Source of the DNA: Bemisia tabaci
Lineage: Eukaryota; Arthropoda; Insecta; Hemiptera; Aleyrodidae
Direction of reading: 5' to 3'
Assembly: GCF_918797505.1 (NCBI RefSeq)
Contig: NC_092795.1
Coordinates: forward strand, 2,079,434 to 2,143,433
Length of the DNA stretch: 64,000 nucleotides
The notes under the pieces were generated by a model. The model was not told where the DNA came from and searched no databases. It was given only the letters and a program-made list of their open reading frames with translations. Numbering within the stretch: position 1 is the first letter of the stretch; each line of letters begins with the position of its first letter. This document shows, in pieces, positions 1 through 11,352 of the stretch. The position numbers and the translations under genes are program-made.

Positions 1-489
1 TAAAATTCTCGCTTGAATTGCAACAAAAATGACGAAGACACCAAATTTCATTGGTGGCTCAAAGATTAACTGACTGCACCATCACAATCTTGCAGGCAAA
101 TACTGCTCTAAGAATCAACACATAGTAGATTGCATACTTTCCAGACTTTATTAAAAAACACGCGTAGTATGGAGGAAAAAATTCTGGACCTACTTGCAAA
201 ATTTCGCACTTTTTCATTACTTCCGGACCAACCTTAAATAATCAGTACTTTTTCTGGACTTTCCAGAAATTCTAGACTGGTAGACATCCTGACAAACCCT
301 GTTCTAAAACACATCAAGTTTGTGAAACTTTCAATCTTCTTTTTCATGGTGTGATACTTTCAGATGTGAATCTGTGTTTAATTATATGTCCTGCTGAGGC
401 CTAATGGATCATTAAGGCTGCTTCAATCAAAATTAGCCTGACTATTTTCTGCATATTTTAATTTTTGCCACTGTTTTGTTGAAAACCAA
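1..489. other. Probable METTL14 intron, left edge
   Basis: No coding signal of METTL14 or any other gene was recognised here on either strand. Because METTL14 exon 3 (4849-4706) ends in a splice donor and the conserved next block of the protein is not found between 4705 and 1, this stretch is most likely intron continuing off the window. It ends at the fold-back element starting at 490. Confidence 0.5.
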
Positions 490-584
490 TAGTCAGAGAG
501 CCAGACGACTTTGAGTGACAAACTCGGGATACATGTTTTGACCCCCTAAATCGATAGCCTTGCATGCACCGAAACGGAAAATTT

Positions 585-960
585 TTGTCTGCCGCCCTCT
601 AGCCTGTGCCATCACCCTCATCTAGGCCCTCAAAGTGGTCCAAAAAACACCATCTGGTGACAAACTCCTGACGCTCGGCAGACAAGTCTATTATTAAAGA
701 TCATACCCAGGGTGACTAGGAAAACTTTGTCTGCCGCCTTCTAGCCTGTGCCATCACCCTCATCTAGGCCCTCAAAGTGGTCCAAAAAACACCATCTGGT
801 GACAAACTCCTGACGCTCAGCAGACAAGTCTATTATTAAAGATCATACCCAGGGTGACTAGAAAAACTTTGTCTGCCGCCTTCTAGCCTGTGCCATCACC
901 CTCATCTAGGCCCTCAAAGTGGTCCAAAAAACACCATCTGGTGACAAACTCCTGACGCCT
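585..960. repeat. 142-bp tandem repeat, left arm
   Basis: The unit beginning GTCTGCCGCC starts at about 587, 729 and 871, giving a period of 142 bp with only a few substitutions between copies. The third copy is truncated. The same array appears inverted in the right arm. Confidence 0.9.
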
Positions 961-1669
961 AGTGTGGTTGCAGATGTACTCCTGTGAGCAGCTTGTGTAA
1001 TAAAGTTTGAATGATACATCATTCTCTTCGTTTTTTTGTGTAGAATCCGATTTTCGATGTTGTCAAGTCCAAAAATGATGCTGGTGCCCCCAATTCAAGA
1101 TGGCGCCCAAAATAGCCGCCCCGGGGGTCAAAATTTCAAAATTTGAGAATATTGTCGAGTTTGGTATCCATTTATATGTAATTTTGGTCGTAGAATTCAT
1201 ATCTGGTGTCAAAAAATAATTTCAACCCCTTAGGGTCCGTCAAATCCAAGATGGCGGCCAAAATTTCAACTTTAATGATAATTACCCAAGATGCACCTTT
1301 CACTGTCGAATGACGTGTCTCCATTTATGTTAATTAGGTCAGAAAACCTACAAGGGAGGTCTACAATGCCACTGCACCCTATGGAGGGCCAGGGTTCACC
1401 CCCTCCTACCCCCAATATGGCCGCCGCGGAGGGCATAAATAGTGACATTCTCTCAGAACGTCATAGTAGGTGTCCATTCCTATGTAATTTGAGGCGTAAA
1501 TTCCAAATTTCAAGTCATAAATCGCAAATGTGAGACTTGCAATGGCTTATACCCTATATGGGGCCAGGGGAACCCCCTCAACCCCCTCTTCTTTCTAATA
1601 AGACTGCCATGGGGGGCATAAGTAGTGAAATTCTCTCAAGACGTCATGTGAGGTGTCGATTCTTATGTA

Positions 1670-2170
1670 AGTAGAGGCTTATATTCCGAATTCCAAGTTG
1701 AAAATCGCAAATTAGAGGTCTGGAATGCCATTTCACCCTACGCGGGGCCAGGAGCAGCCCCCTACCCTCTTCAAAACGGTCGCCGGGGGGGGGGGGCATA
1801 GTTGCAGTGAAATTCTCTCAAAGCGGCATGTGAGGTGTCGATTCTAATGTAAATAGAGGTGTAGATTCGGAATTCCAAGTCGGAAATCGCAAATTAGAGG
1901 TCTGGAATGCCATTACCCCTACGGGGGGCCAGGAGCAACCCCGTACCCTCTTCAAAACGGCCGCCGGGGGGACATAGTTGCAGTGAAATTCTCTCAAAGC
2001 GGCATGTGAGGTGTCGATTCTCATGTAAGTTGAGGCCATTTCACCCTACGCGGGGCCAGGAGCAGCCCCGTACCCTCTTCAAAACGGCCGCCGGGGGGAC
2101 ATAGTTGCAGTGAAATTCTCTCAAAGCGGCATGTGAGGTGTCGATTCTCATGTAAGTTGAGGCGTAGATT
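1670..2170. repeat. GC-rich module array inside the fold-back
   Basis: Three related modules carry CCCTACGCGGGGCCAGGAGC, a G-run and CTCTCAAAGCGGCATGTGAG, at spacings of about 180 and 127 bp. The right half of the palindrome has only a remnant near 2915-2945. Short open frames here arise from repetition and are not supported as genes. Confidence 0.75.
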
Positions 2171-3791
2171 CCGAATTTTAAGTCAGAAATCGTCAATATC
2201 TCAAAGTGACAAAAACACTTAAGCATGGCAATCGCTCTGGCCTCCATCTTGGAATAAAGAATGCATCTTGGGTTGGGTTCAGTTATGTCGAAAGAGCTGG
2301 AAATGAATCGGATAATTTAATGGTGATTGACATATTTCACCGGTGTTCTTTTTCAAATGTACACAGAGGATTCATATTGGTTTCTGGTTCTTTCATTATT
2401 AGATAACTGGATAATAGATGGTTCTTTTTGTAATCGATTTTCTTCTAGCAGGAGCGTGCGTTTTGTTGCAGATAACGCAGGAAACTGTAGGTGTCGCTTC
2501 TACTAGGAGACGAAACCCTGCGCTACAAAAAGCACTCAATTATCCAGTTGTTTTAATTGCAATTAAACTGAGTGCGTTCATAAACAATAACATAGGAACT
2601 CTGAATGCAGATACATACTTCGTCGGCAAAAAAATTATATTTTTTTGGGAATTTTTAAAAATGAAAAAAACAGACGCCCATCTGAGTCCTTTGCGTACAT
2701 AGAAAAAGAATACGCGTGAAATTTGTCAATTACCATTAAAATCACCAATTCATTTCCAGCTCTTTCGACAAAAATGAACCCAAGCAGCATTTTTAGTCCA
2801 AAATGTAGGCCAAAGCGGTTGCCATATATAAGTATTTTCGTCACTATGGGATATTTACATGTTTTGACTTGTGATTCGATATCCACGCCTCAGATTAAAA
2901 ACAAATCGACACCTACCGTGCCGCTTTGAGAGAATTTCACTGTTCCTATGTGGGCGAATATTGGAATAGCGGACATTTCAGGGTGAAAAAAGTCGATAAA
3001 TCAAGTTCATAATTTCCCTTGGAAGTTATGTGTTTTCTTAATTCTGGACGATTTCTGGGATCTGAAAACGTATATGGTCCCAATGTTATGAATCGACACC
3101 TCACATGACGTCCTGAGAGAATTTCACTACTTATGCCCCCCATGGCAGCCATATTAGAAAGAAGAGGGGGTTGAGGGGGTTCCCCTGGCCCCATATAGGG
3201 TATAAGCCATTGCAAGTCTCACATTTGCGATTTATGACTTGAAATTTGGAATTTACGCCTCAAATTACATAGGAGTGGACACCTACTATGACGTTCTGAG
3301 AGAATGTCACTATTTATGCCCTCCGCGGCGGCCATATTGGGGGTAGGAGGGGGTGAACCCTGGCCCTCCATAGGGTGCAGTGGCATTGTAGACCTCCCTT
3401 GCAGGTTTTCTGACCTAATTAACATAAATGAAGACACGTCATTCGACAGTGAAAGGTGCATCTTGGGTAATTATCATTAAAGTTGAAATTTTGGCCGCCA
3501 TCTTGGATTTGACGGACCCTAAGGGGTTGAAATTATTTTTTGACACCAGATATGAATTCTACGACCAAAATTACATATAAATGGATACCAAACTCGACAA
3601 TATTCTCAAATTTTGAAATTTTGACCCCCGGGGCGGCTATTTTGGGCGCCATCTTGAATTGGGGGCACCAGCATCATTTTTGGACTTGACAACATCGAAA
3701 ATCGGATTCTACACAAAAAAACGAAGAGAATGATGTATCATTCAAACTTTATTACACAAGCTGCTCACAGGAGTACATCTGCAACCACACT

Positions 3792-4168
3792 AGGCGTCAG
3801 GAGTTTGTCACCAGATGGTGTTTTTTGGACCACTTTGAGGGCCTAGATGAGGGTGATGGCACAGGCTAGAAGGCGGCAGACAAAGTTTTTCTAGTCACCC
3901 TGGGTATGATCTTTAATAATAGACTTGTCTGCTGAGCGTCAGGAGTTTGTCACCAGATGGTGTTTTTTGGACCACTTTGAGGGCCTAGATGAGGGTGATG
4001 GCACAGGCTAGAAGGCGGCAGACAAAGTTTTCCTAGTCACCCTGGGTATGATCTTTAATAATAGACTTGTCTGCCGAGCGTCAGGAGTTTGTCACCAGAT
4101 GGTGTTTTTTGGACCACTTTGAGGGCCTAGATGAGGGTGATGGCACAGGCTAGAGGGCGGCAGACAAA
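3792..4168. repeat. 142-bp tandem repeat, right arm (inverted copy)
   Basis: This is the reverse complement of the array at 585-960, again with about 2.7 units. The mirrored arrays are part of the long inverted repeat arms, so the tandem duplication predates or accompanied formation of the palindrome. Confidence 0.9.
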
Positions 4169-4705
4169 AATTTTCCGTTTCGGTGCATGCAAGGCTATCG
4201 ATTTAGGGGGTCAAAACATGTATCCCGAGTTTGTCACTCAAAGTCGTCTGGCTCTCGGACTACAAGCAACATTTTAGCCCCCTTGTCATGCAGGACTAAA
4301 TAGGCCTGCTGAAAATTATGGCCCTTTTTCCATTAAAGACGAGGAATTTTAGTTTCAATGTATAGGTCAAAACTATTCAAAAATTTCCAGGGTGAAAAAA
4401 AACCTGCACCAAATACTGTTTTTTACATCCTGTCATGTAGTGCTAATCCCTCTACCTCCCCTGGAAGTGCAAAATAATTCTGAAACATACCTAAAATTAG
4501 GGTTCAATTTTCAGCGAATTAAACTTTATATCTTGTGAAAAAATTGTACGCGATCAATGAGGTAGACTTTCAGCCACTGTGTACTTCATGCCAGTAGGTG
4601 AGTTTACCTTAGAACATACGTAGGAAAGGTGAGAAGGATATTTTCTTGAGACCCCTGTTGTATTGATACTTTCATGGAGACTTCAGACCCTAAAAAAATA
4701 CAAAC

Positions 4706-4849
4706 CTTCAATTTGATGAGCTCTCTCAACTTGGGATATTCTTCAAATCGATCTGCCAAACCAACATCACGGATGAAATTCTGCGGCCTTTGCCCTGTGT
4801 CAACAAAATGTTGACAGTAGTCATTGTGGGGATTTGATGATTGAGTGCC
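4706..4849 (-). CDS. METTL14: METTL14 exon 3
   Basis: Codes residues 74-121, 48 codons, phase 0 at both ends, acceptor CCATTCAG and donor GTTTGT. It contains the conserved block [19 protein letters not shown] and the [19 protein letters not shown] segment that leads into the methyltransferase domain. The next coding exon is outside the window. Confidence 0.95.
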
Positions 4850-7246
4850 CTGAATGGTAGAAAAAAATCTGATTTTAATGTAGAACTTGAGGTTTAATAC
4901 AAATATTAAATATAATTGATTATAACTCTTATTCGATAATAATAATAGTAATGGTTGTTGTCTACTTTCGACAGACAGCTGTCAATCAATTTAATTAAAT
5001 TGAAATTTAAAGTGAACAAAAACTTGATTGAGATCAAAAATAGCGATTTTCATTTTTCAATGCCAAAAGCTTTCTGATACTCATGGGGACATCGTATCAA
5101 ATTGCAAGTCACAATTTAAGATATAAATAACGTTACAAGCATTTGAAATGGATTGTTTCTAAAACTAGGAGCAATGCCAGCTAACTTTCACTTTGTTATT
5201 CTCAAATTATCAATCAATTTTTTTTAAACTTTGAATGAGCCTCTAGAGAAGGTGTAAGTTCAACATAGCGCAACACGGAATTTTCCGAAAATTTCTTGTG
5301 GACAACAAAATTACACAACAGAAAATCAGAGAAGCTACTTTTGAGAGAGGGAGTTTTTGCCACGTACTTTAAATTGAGATTACAACTGAAATTCTCTACA
5401 CAGCGGGAAAAGCAGGAACTCACCTGCACCATTTTTTTCTAGATCATACCTTGTCTGTAGTCACCTTATTTTCAATTTCTTGGAGTTACAGTACTGATAT
5501 CATTCATTTTTTATTATCTTAAGACTCCATTTTGTTAGACTCCATCGCAAATTAGGAACCTACTTTGATGCAATATTTGTGTGCATTGAGGGCTAAGCTT
5601 AAAACTCCCTTCCACATGCATACAAACCTTCAGAAAAGTGGAGGAATCTTTGTAGACTAACTCATCAGTCAGAGAATGTTTCCGTAATTTATCAGGTACA
5701 TGTCCGCTGGGGTTTAACTCTTTGCGGCATTCCCCGCTGGTGCCCAAAGCTTGTCTGAGTTCATTCACACTGGAAACACCAAACTGGGGACAAAATAAAG
5801 AAGAAAAATGAGTTGGTTGTAAATTTGCTGAGACAAATATCTATTCGGCAAGTATTTTAATTTTAAAATCTGGCGATGAATTCCAATAATTTCCTAACCA
5901 GGAATTGACGGACCAATATAGTTGAAGTAATTTTTCCGATATTATTTAGAAAAATTCCTATTTCCTTTTGGACCAGACATAAGTATATGGCCATTCACCA
6001 AAAAAACATTGTAAAAAAAAATTTGTACCATTTTTATTCAAAGATTTTAAGCTCCAAAGATGGGAGTTTCAAACTGCAAATGGCACGGTGCATCACTTGT
6101 TTTCATAAAATGTCTTTAGAGGCAAAAATTTTATACCATACTGATGCTGATTTACCTAGTTTGACATTAGTAGTTGTCATTTAGGCTAAACACCCCTTTC
6201 TGCAATGGGACCGATATCTTCCTATTGAGTTTTTTATACAGGGGATACGTAGGAAGAGGAATAAATCAAGATAGTGGGATGAGTGGGTAATGCGCTTTTG
6301 TAGATATCCTCTCTCCCTTGCTAGCCTCGAAAAATTTTCTGTCAATTGATGCGGTAGGGATGTTAAAAAAATCAGTCACATCCAAATCTTGAATTTTTTA
6401 GAATTGTTCTAGTTTCAGTGAGTAAATTTTGCAGGAAAATGTAGTAACTTGCTGAATCAGCAAGTTGCATGTTAGTTAGTGGAACTCCTCACCTTCTGGC
6501 CGAAGTATCACAAGCGCCATGCGAGGTTCCAGAATTCCCGACACCATTTTATTTTTTTACAGAGAAACTGTTGATGGAATCTGAGTGAAAATTTCAATAA
6601 ATTTTATAGGCAGCACAAAGAAAATTCTATGAAATTTTCGGACAGTTTCAACCAACAGTTTCTCTCTAAAAAAAATAAAATGGCAGTGGAAATTTTGAAA
6701 CGCCACATGCCGCTTGTGATACTTTGGCTGGAAGGTGACAAACTGTTAAACTCCAGCAAAGTGCAAGGCAAGGTAACATAACCATTGCAGCATTGAAAGA
6801 TGGCAATACCCATTCGACTGTGGAATTCTCAGCCCCTTCTTCCCCCTTCCCACCAGTTCAGACCGTCAGCCTGATTGTTAAAATTGTTTGTCGGGTCGAC
6901 ATAGATGACATAGGTTAAAAGGCGGAGCGTGATTGGTCAGCTATGTCTTATCGCTGCTTTGTCGGGTTGAACTCACGACAAGCTAACAGCACCTCTTAAG
7001 TTGCCGACAGTATGTCGTCCATTCCACCTGACAAAGGCACGACAAAGCAGCGATAAGACATAGCCAACCTATCACGCTCCGCCTTTTAACCTATATCATC
7101 TATGTCGTCCCGACAAACAAAAAATTTCAACAATCAGGCTGCTGGAATGATAAAATATGATGATAGCTAGGTGATTAACTTACCGTTTGAGCGAGGAGTT
7201 TCTTTCGCTTCTGGGATTTTTCTTTCAACTCTCGCAACATACTCAT
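4706..7246 (-). CDS. METTL14: METTL14, N6-adenosine methyltransferase non-catalytic subunit (5' part of gene)
   Basis: CDS join on the minus strand: 7246-7184, 5783-5628, 4849-4706, giving residues 1-121. METTL14 pairs with METTL3 in the nucleus; METTL3 is the catalytic subunit and METTL14 supports RNA binding in the m6A writer. The start is [20 protein letters not shown], typical of the family N-terminus. Exon 2 ends in YKDSSTFLK and exon 3 opens [19 protein letters not shown], followed by [20 protein letters not shown] and LRELIKLK. These blocks are near-identical to the animal family and leave no doubt on identity. All three exons have clean GT/AG borders and all introns are phase 0. The Rossmann-fold methyltransferase domain (with the EPPL motif) is missing only because the gene runs off the left edge. 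The intron after exon 3 contains the 490-4262 fold-back. Confidence 0.95.
5628..5783 (-). CDS. METTL14: METTL14 exon 2
   Basis: Codes residues 22-73, phase 0 at both ends, acceptor CCCCAG before 5783 and donor GTTTGT after 5628. It starts [14 protein letters not shown], continues through a poorly conserved acidic/basic linker, and ends in the invariant YKDSSTFLK. The linker is much shorter than the corresponding region of vertebrate METTL14, where an acidic stretch is present. Confidence 0.93.
6490..6737. repeat. Hairpin made of two head-to-head repeat halves
   Basis: The segment starting CACCTTCTGGCCGAAGTATC is the reverse complement of the one ending GATACTTTGGCTGGAAGGTG, with arms of about 95 bp around an A/T-rich centre. 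The arms contain the phrase CCATTTTATTTTTTT, which resembles the interior of the dispersed MITE family listed below. It lies in METTL14 intron 1. Confidence 0.75.
6867..7141. mobile_element. 275-bp palindromic MITE-like element
   Basis: The left end CAGCCTGATTGTTAAAATTG is mirrored by the right end CAATTTC..AATCAGGCTG, and long inner arms (GGCGGAGCGTGATTGG, GACAAAGCAGCGATAAGACA) are also inverted. It has no coding capacity. It ends 42 bp from the METTL14 exon 1 donor, inside intron 1. A clear target duplication was not recognised. Confidence 0.8.
7184..7246 (-). CDS. METTL14: METTL14 exon 1 (coding part)
   Basis: Codes residues 1-21, ATG at 7246-7244 and a strong donor GTAAGT at 7183. A second in-frame ATG lies two codons downstream. 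The basic, heptad-like N-terminal helix matches the known METTL14 N-terminus. The ORF is too short to be seen without splicing. No in-frame upstream ATG was needed. The 5' UTR start is not determined. Confidence 0.9.
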
Positions 7247-7249
7247 TTA

Positions 7250-8665
7250 TAAGGTAGGATATAAGTTTGATTTGGTTTAAATCAAATATGAAAAATCTTA
7301 AACTCGAAGAGCGAGGTGTTATTCATTCAAGATTGAGATAAACATTTCAAGCAACCAGTTACTTGAATATGCGGCATGGCATGGAGTTCCAGAAAGCAGA
7401 GAAACCATTAAAGAAGCGCGCCTTACAAAGCACCAAGCTAAGGAGAACAGCTCAGGTTAACTTAAATATAACTGATCGATGAAATGGAATTCGATAAGCT
7501 TCACAAATATGTACCGCTTGGAATTGTAGTTCGAAAATTTTCCATGTGACAGACTCTGGAGAAGTAATATAACGACATGGTCATGGTATGAATGGGGACA
7601 GAGAACACAGTAAGAATGACTTGACTTCCGTTCTTTCAATTTCAAGGAACGCCAATTTCGGGGCAAGAGATACTAATAACTTCCACGGATGTTCGGTGGA
7701 AATCAGCGAAACCTGAGGAGGAGAGCTCACTAAATTTTAATTCTATCTTCACACGCGACACAGTTTATTTACTGATAAATAAAATAAACTTTGCGACTTT
7801 TTTGAGTGTTTACATGTCGATGCAGTAGGTGCCAACCTAAGAGAACATTGATGCCAATCCATGGAGAAATTTGAAAGAATGTTGCCAGCTCTTCTTTGAA
7901 ACTTTGCCATTTGCCATCGTAATGTTGGGAAAATACGGTTTATGCAGCACTAAATGGCAACACAGTGGATGCAATTGTTTCAGCAATTTTCAGCCCCTGT
8001 AAATCCTGAGATCACATTTTCTTCATTTGAAGAGCTTTTTCTACATTCGCAAGTAAGACTTCACGAAGCCGATATAAATTATGAGAATTGCGATTGATTA
8101 ATTTTGCCTCTAGAATCAGAATCCTATTAACCTAGCCTAAATAATTTTTACGAGTTTTAGACAGAAGAAGACATCAGAAAGTTTTAAAGTTAATTGGCGA
8201 GTCTGCAGCTAGCGAAAGTTTCATTTTTCTGGTCTCCTATTTTCCGTGTCATAGAATAATTCCGTTCAAAAAATTAGGATAAAAATTGATCTCAGACATA
8301 TGAACAGTGTTTCGAGCCCGTATTGCAAATCGGTCCTTGCAACCTGCATCCTAAAGATTTCCGAAGGGTGGGATTCGCATCTACATCAGATTCACCTTGG
8401 ACTAGAGACGCCATTACATTTCACCTTTCTTTTTTCTTTTGTTCACTCAGGTTAGTTGATGGTGCTTGTACGAAAGTGAATTTTTCATTGTACTACGTAT
8501 CTTAGTTATTCTAAATTTTGAAGTACCTCTTCAGTCTACCATGACCTCAGTTCAGTAGTGCCGTGTTCGTGTTGAATTCCTTGTCCAAGAGCTCAGCAAA
8601 CTCTTCTCATTCTCTATCTAACCAAAGTCCATGTGATGTACTAATGTAGGAAGTTCGGTATCAGC
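7250..8665. other. Upstream region of METTL14, no gene recognised
   Basis: The stretch immediately 5' of METTL14 exon 1 should include its promoter and 5' UTR, but no TATA box or initiator could be assigned with confidence. Short open frames here are unrecognised and unsupported. Confidence 0.4.
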
Positions 8666-8669
8666 GATT

Positions 8670-8841
8670 TTAATAGGGATGCAAGAAATATGTATCTATT
8701 CGTAATGACCTAATTGAAGCAATTGACTGCAAATCCTTTTCCAGGTCTTCTTTATCCCGGACTTGTCTCCTCTGTAAATCCCTCAACAGCTTCGTCTTGA
8801 CCGTCCCTATAGCTTCTCTTATACCCCAAGTGAATTTTCTT
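8670..8841 (-). CDS. Candidate terminal exon of an unidentified minus-strand gene
   Basis: An acceptor GTTTTACAG precedes 8841, and an open frame of 56 codons runs to a stop at 8672-8670. The product is basic and helix-like (RKFTWGIREAIG near the start, RDLQRRQVRDKEDLEKDLQS in the middle, ending FLHPY). I do not recognise it. Strand and position would suit the 3' end of the gene that starts at 12265, but no intermediate exon was established. It could also be a retroelement remnant. Confidence 0.3.
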
Positions 8842-8849
8842 CTGTAAAA

Positions 8850-10490
8850 CATCACAACTAAACTTGAGCAGTTGTTTCACGTTCTCATTTAGTAGTAACT
8901 TCCACTTATAAGTAAATTCGTCACTTGGCTCCTCTTATCCATGACAAGTATGATGTCAAGACCAGCGCTGGGTCAATAATTTTTTGATACCGCGAGTGAC
9001 CGTTCACCTCTTAGAAACTCTTTCAAGTTTTCTAATTTGACATTTTTTCACTTTCTATAGTCGGAATTTAGCTGTGCTCTTAGAATTCCATGGTTTTAGT
9101 ACCATGGGTTATGAGAATAAGATCTGCTAGCTTGGGTCAAAGTGAATCCTGTACTCACCCGGACGCAAATGCCAGTGACCTAACACAACCCATATGTGCA
9201 CCTGGTAAGACTTTAACAACTGCCTTTAAGTTTATTTTCCTTACCCAGTCTCCTCCCTTTAATCCATTCAGAGGAAGATTCTAAGTAGGAAATAGACGGA
9301 TTCCCTTTATTTCCTTGCTACAGTGGATTACCGATAATTAATATGCCATACAAAAAGTAAATACATAGAAGTGTGCTGCAGAATTTACTTTGAGTACGTA
9401 CTTCAGCTTGCAAATAGTATCATGGCTTGCTAGTCACAAATGATTTTGTGCTGCCAACTTTTATTCTAATTCTAAGTCGGTGAGCCTGTATCCTGCATCA
9501 TTTCACAATTCAGCTGTCGTATTTTTTCAATCTAATTTTATGTAGTACTTTTTATCGTCCTCTCCTGATTCTCCCCAAGAGTTGCTTCTGTTTGCACAGA
9601 TGTCAAATGCAACTTTTCATCATTTTACGTGAAGTTCATCTTACAGGACATAACCTATATTTCTATCTTGCATGCTTGCCCACTGAGCGTCTTTTTTTTA
9701 TTTTATAAGTTAGGTTTTGTTTAAGACCAATCCATAAGGATTAGTCATTCCTATTGGTGAGATTTGAGACTCTACTTGGCATTGCAAAGTTTAAATAATT
9801 GCATTTCTAATGGGAGTAGCCAACTCAATGTCATACAGGCTGCAGGCTGACCTGTTAGAATTGGACTTGGTCTTGTTCTTATTCAGAGCCATATTCTCCC
9901 TAGTATCTCCTGTCTTTAATCACACGTCTTCGTCGCTCCATGATTAGTCAGATGCATACATTACGTTCAACTCTTCCAGCACTGTTGAGTTTTATTCTTC
10001 TTCATTTATAAACCTTCAGCTTTCATAACAGAAGGTACAAACATTTTCTCCCTTGTTTACCTACTTATAGTATATATTCTACGAAGGATTTTTCTTTTCG
10101 GAAGCTCTAGTCTTTTCATTTTTTAAGTAAAATACCAAGCAATGAAGATATTATTAGTGCATTGCCTTCATTCATACTCAGGCTCCTAGCCACTTGCTGG
10201 ATATTTTTATTTTGCTTTGGAATCATTTCCATTCAGCCCTTTCAAATTAAAGGATTCTTCCTTTGTACTTGTTTACATGGACTAAAATTAGTTCTCATTG
10301 TATTCTCATGTTTATAAGTACAAATAACATACTTTATATGTTTAATTTATCCACCTTACATGTGTCATATTCACTGTTTCTGAATTGTAAACAGTGACCA
10401 AAACTCAGGGTACACAATGCAAGGAGCCAGTCAAGACATAAAAGTAGCTCCTCTATTTCTGCTATGACTCTCTGTGCCTTGTGCAATGCA
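8850..10490. other. Gene-poor interval, unassigned
   Basis: AT-rich sequence with no recognised protein. A 50-bp patch near 9140-9215 has splice-like signals on both strands, so it was not called. It may hold introns of the minus-strand gene starting at 12265. Confidence 0.35.
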
Positions 10491-10495
10491 CATCA

Positions 10496-10742
10496 ATGGT
10501 CAAAGTGCGTAACCACATATCTCCGTTTGCTGTGTTGGAGACCTCTTGCCATATTTTAATCCCTCTTTGGAAAATTGTCATTGTAAATTTGTGTAAATTT
10601 CCTTGATTTTTTTCTCTGTTTGCAGAAAATTCTGCGTAAGTTTCAAGGTATGAAGATGGCTCTTTTCTTTTTGAAAAAATTCAATAGGAGCAGAAATTTT
10701 TAAACATCACAATGGAGATATGTCGTTTTGCACTTAAGCCAT
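10496..10742. mobile_element. MITE family A, copy 1
   Basis: The inverted ends read ATGGTCAAAGTGCG..ACCACATATCTCC on the left and GGAGATATG..CACTTAAGCCAT on the right. Other copies of this family, about 250 bp with inverted ends of about 25 bp, occur at 12771, 17274, 30072, 34076 and 43835. Confidence 0.75.
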
Positions 10743-10975
10743 CAACTTGGTGTTCAAGATCTGTGATATATCTAATCTCTGACTACTGTAGGACAAAGAG
10801 TACTAACACCAGGCAATCCTGCTCTAGCCATCGAAAAAATGTCAGCACTGGAGTCACCCTGGTCGCACAATTAATCTGCTCATCAGGATATTAAGGTCAT
10901 ACAGCTGCCCTGTAGAAAGGTTCAGTAAAAAAGCTGAATGACCTGTTATACTTGGTGGTCCAATAGTCCTGCATC

Positions 10976-11352
10976 ATTGCCCTAGTAGCAAAAACTGTTA
11001 AAACAACTTTTAAGAAACTCTTAAATTTCAAAAAGATAACTCTCCAAAAAACTATTAACATATTCGTATTAGGAAACCCTTTTTGGCTATTTTTTTTTTT
11101 TTTTTTTTTTTCAAATGAAATTCAAATAAGGAAGTGTTAAAAAAGCTCTTAAAATGTCAACTGTAGTTTTTCAGCACTGAAGATATTTGAAAAAAAATGT
11201 TGAAAAACTTGATATTTTAAGAGGTTTTTTTAAGACTTTCCCTTAAATTTTACTTAAAAAAGTAGCCAAAAGAGTTTCCTAATACAAAGATTTTAAGAGA
11301 TTTGTCCAAGAGTTTTTGAAAAATGTTTTAAAAGGCTATTGCTTTAGGGCAG
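10976..11352. mobile_element. Palindromic A/T-rich element with a T22 tract
   Basis: The left end (ATTGCCCTAGTAGCAAAAAC) is matched in inverse by the right end (GCTTTAGGGCAG), and inner arms such as AGGAAACCCTTTTTGGCTA are also inverted. A run of 22 T lies at 11090-11111. No coding. Confidence 0.6.

Larger units (their letters stand above)
490..4262. mobile_element. 3.8-kb fold-back (long inverted repeat) element
   Basis: The outer arms (about 490-1665 and 3090-4262) are near-exact reverse complements. The termini read TAGTC[A/C]GAGAGCCAGAC, and both ends are flanked by CAA (487-489 and 4263-4265), a possible 3-bp target duplication. Inside the arms are mirrored 142-bp tandem repeats. Further in, weaker inverted similarity continues (about 2190-2390 against 2680-2885), leaving a short loop near 2400-2680. 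The left half carries an extra GC-rich module array at 1670-2170 that the right half has largely lost. No transposase-like protein was found, so it is non-autonomous. It lies in a METTL14 intron. Similar phrases (Ccaagatggcggcc, ggtcgtagatttc) recur in the fold-back at 20574-21951, so the two may be related. Confidence 0.85.

Noticed and set aside
585..960. Regular repeats considered as a CRISPR array
   Set aside because: The units are 142 bp and nearly identical throughout with no repeat/spacer pattern, in an animal genome.
1291..3461. Identical 80-codon open frames at 1291-1533 (plus) and 3219-3461 (minus)
   Set aside because: Mirror images produced by the inverted repeat arms; no recognisable protein.
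9140..9215. Exon-like patch with splice signals on both strands
   Set aside because: Donor and acceptor consensus occur in both orientations and no frame is clearly coding, so strand and exon borders cannot be decided.
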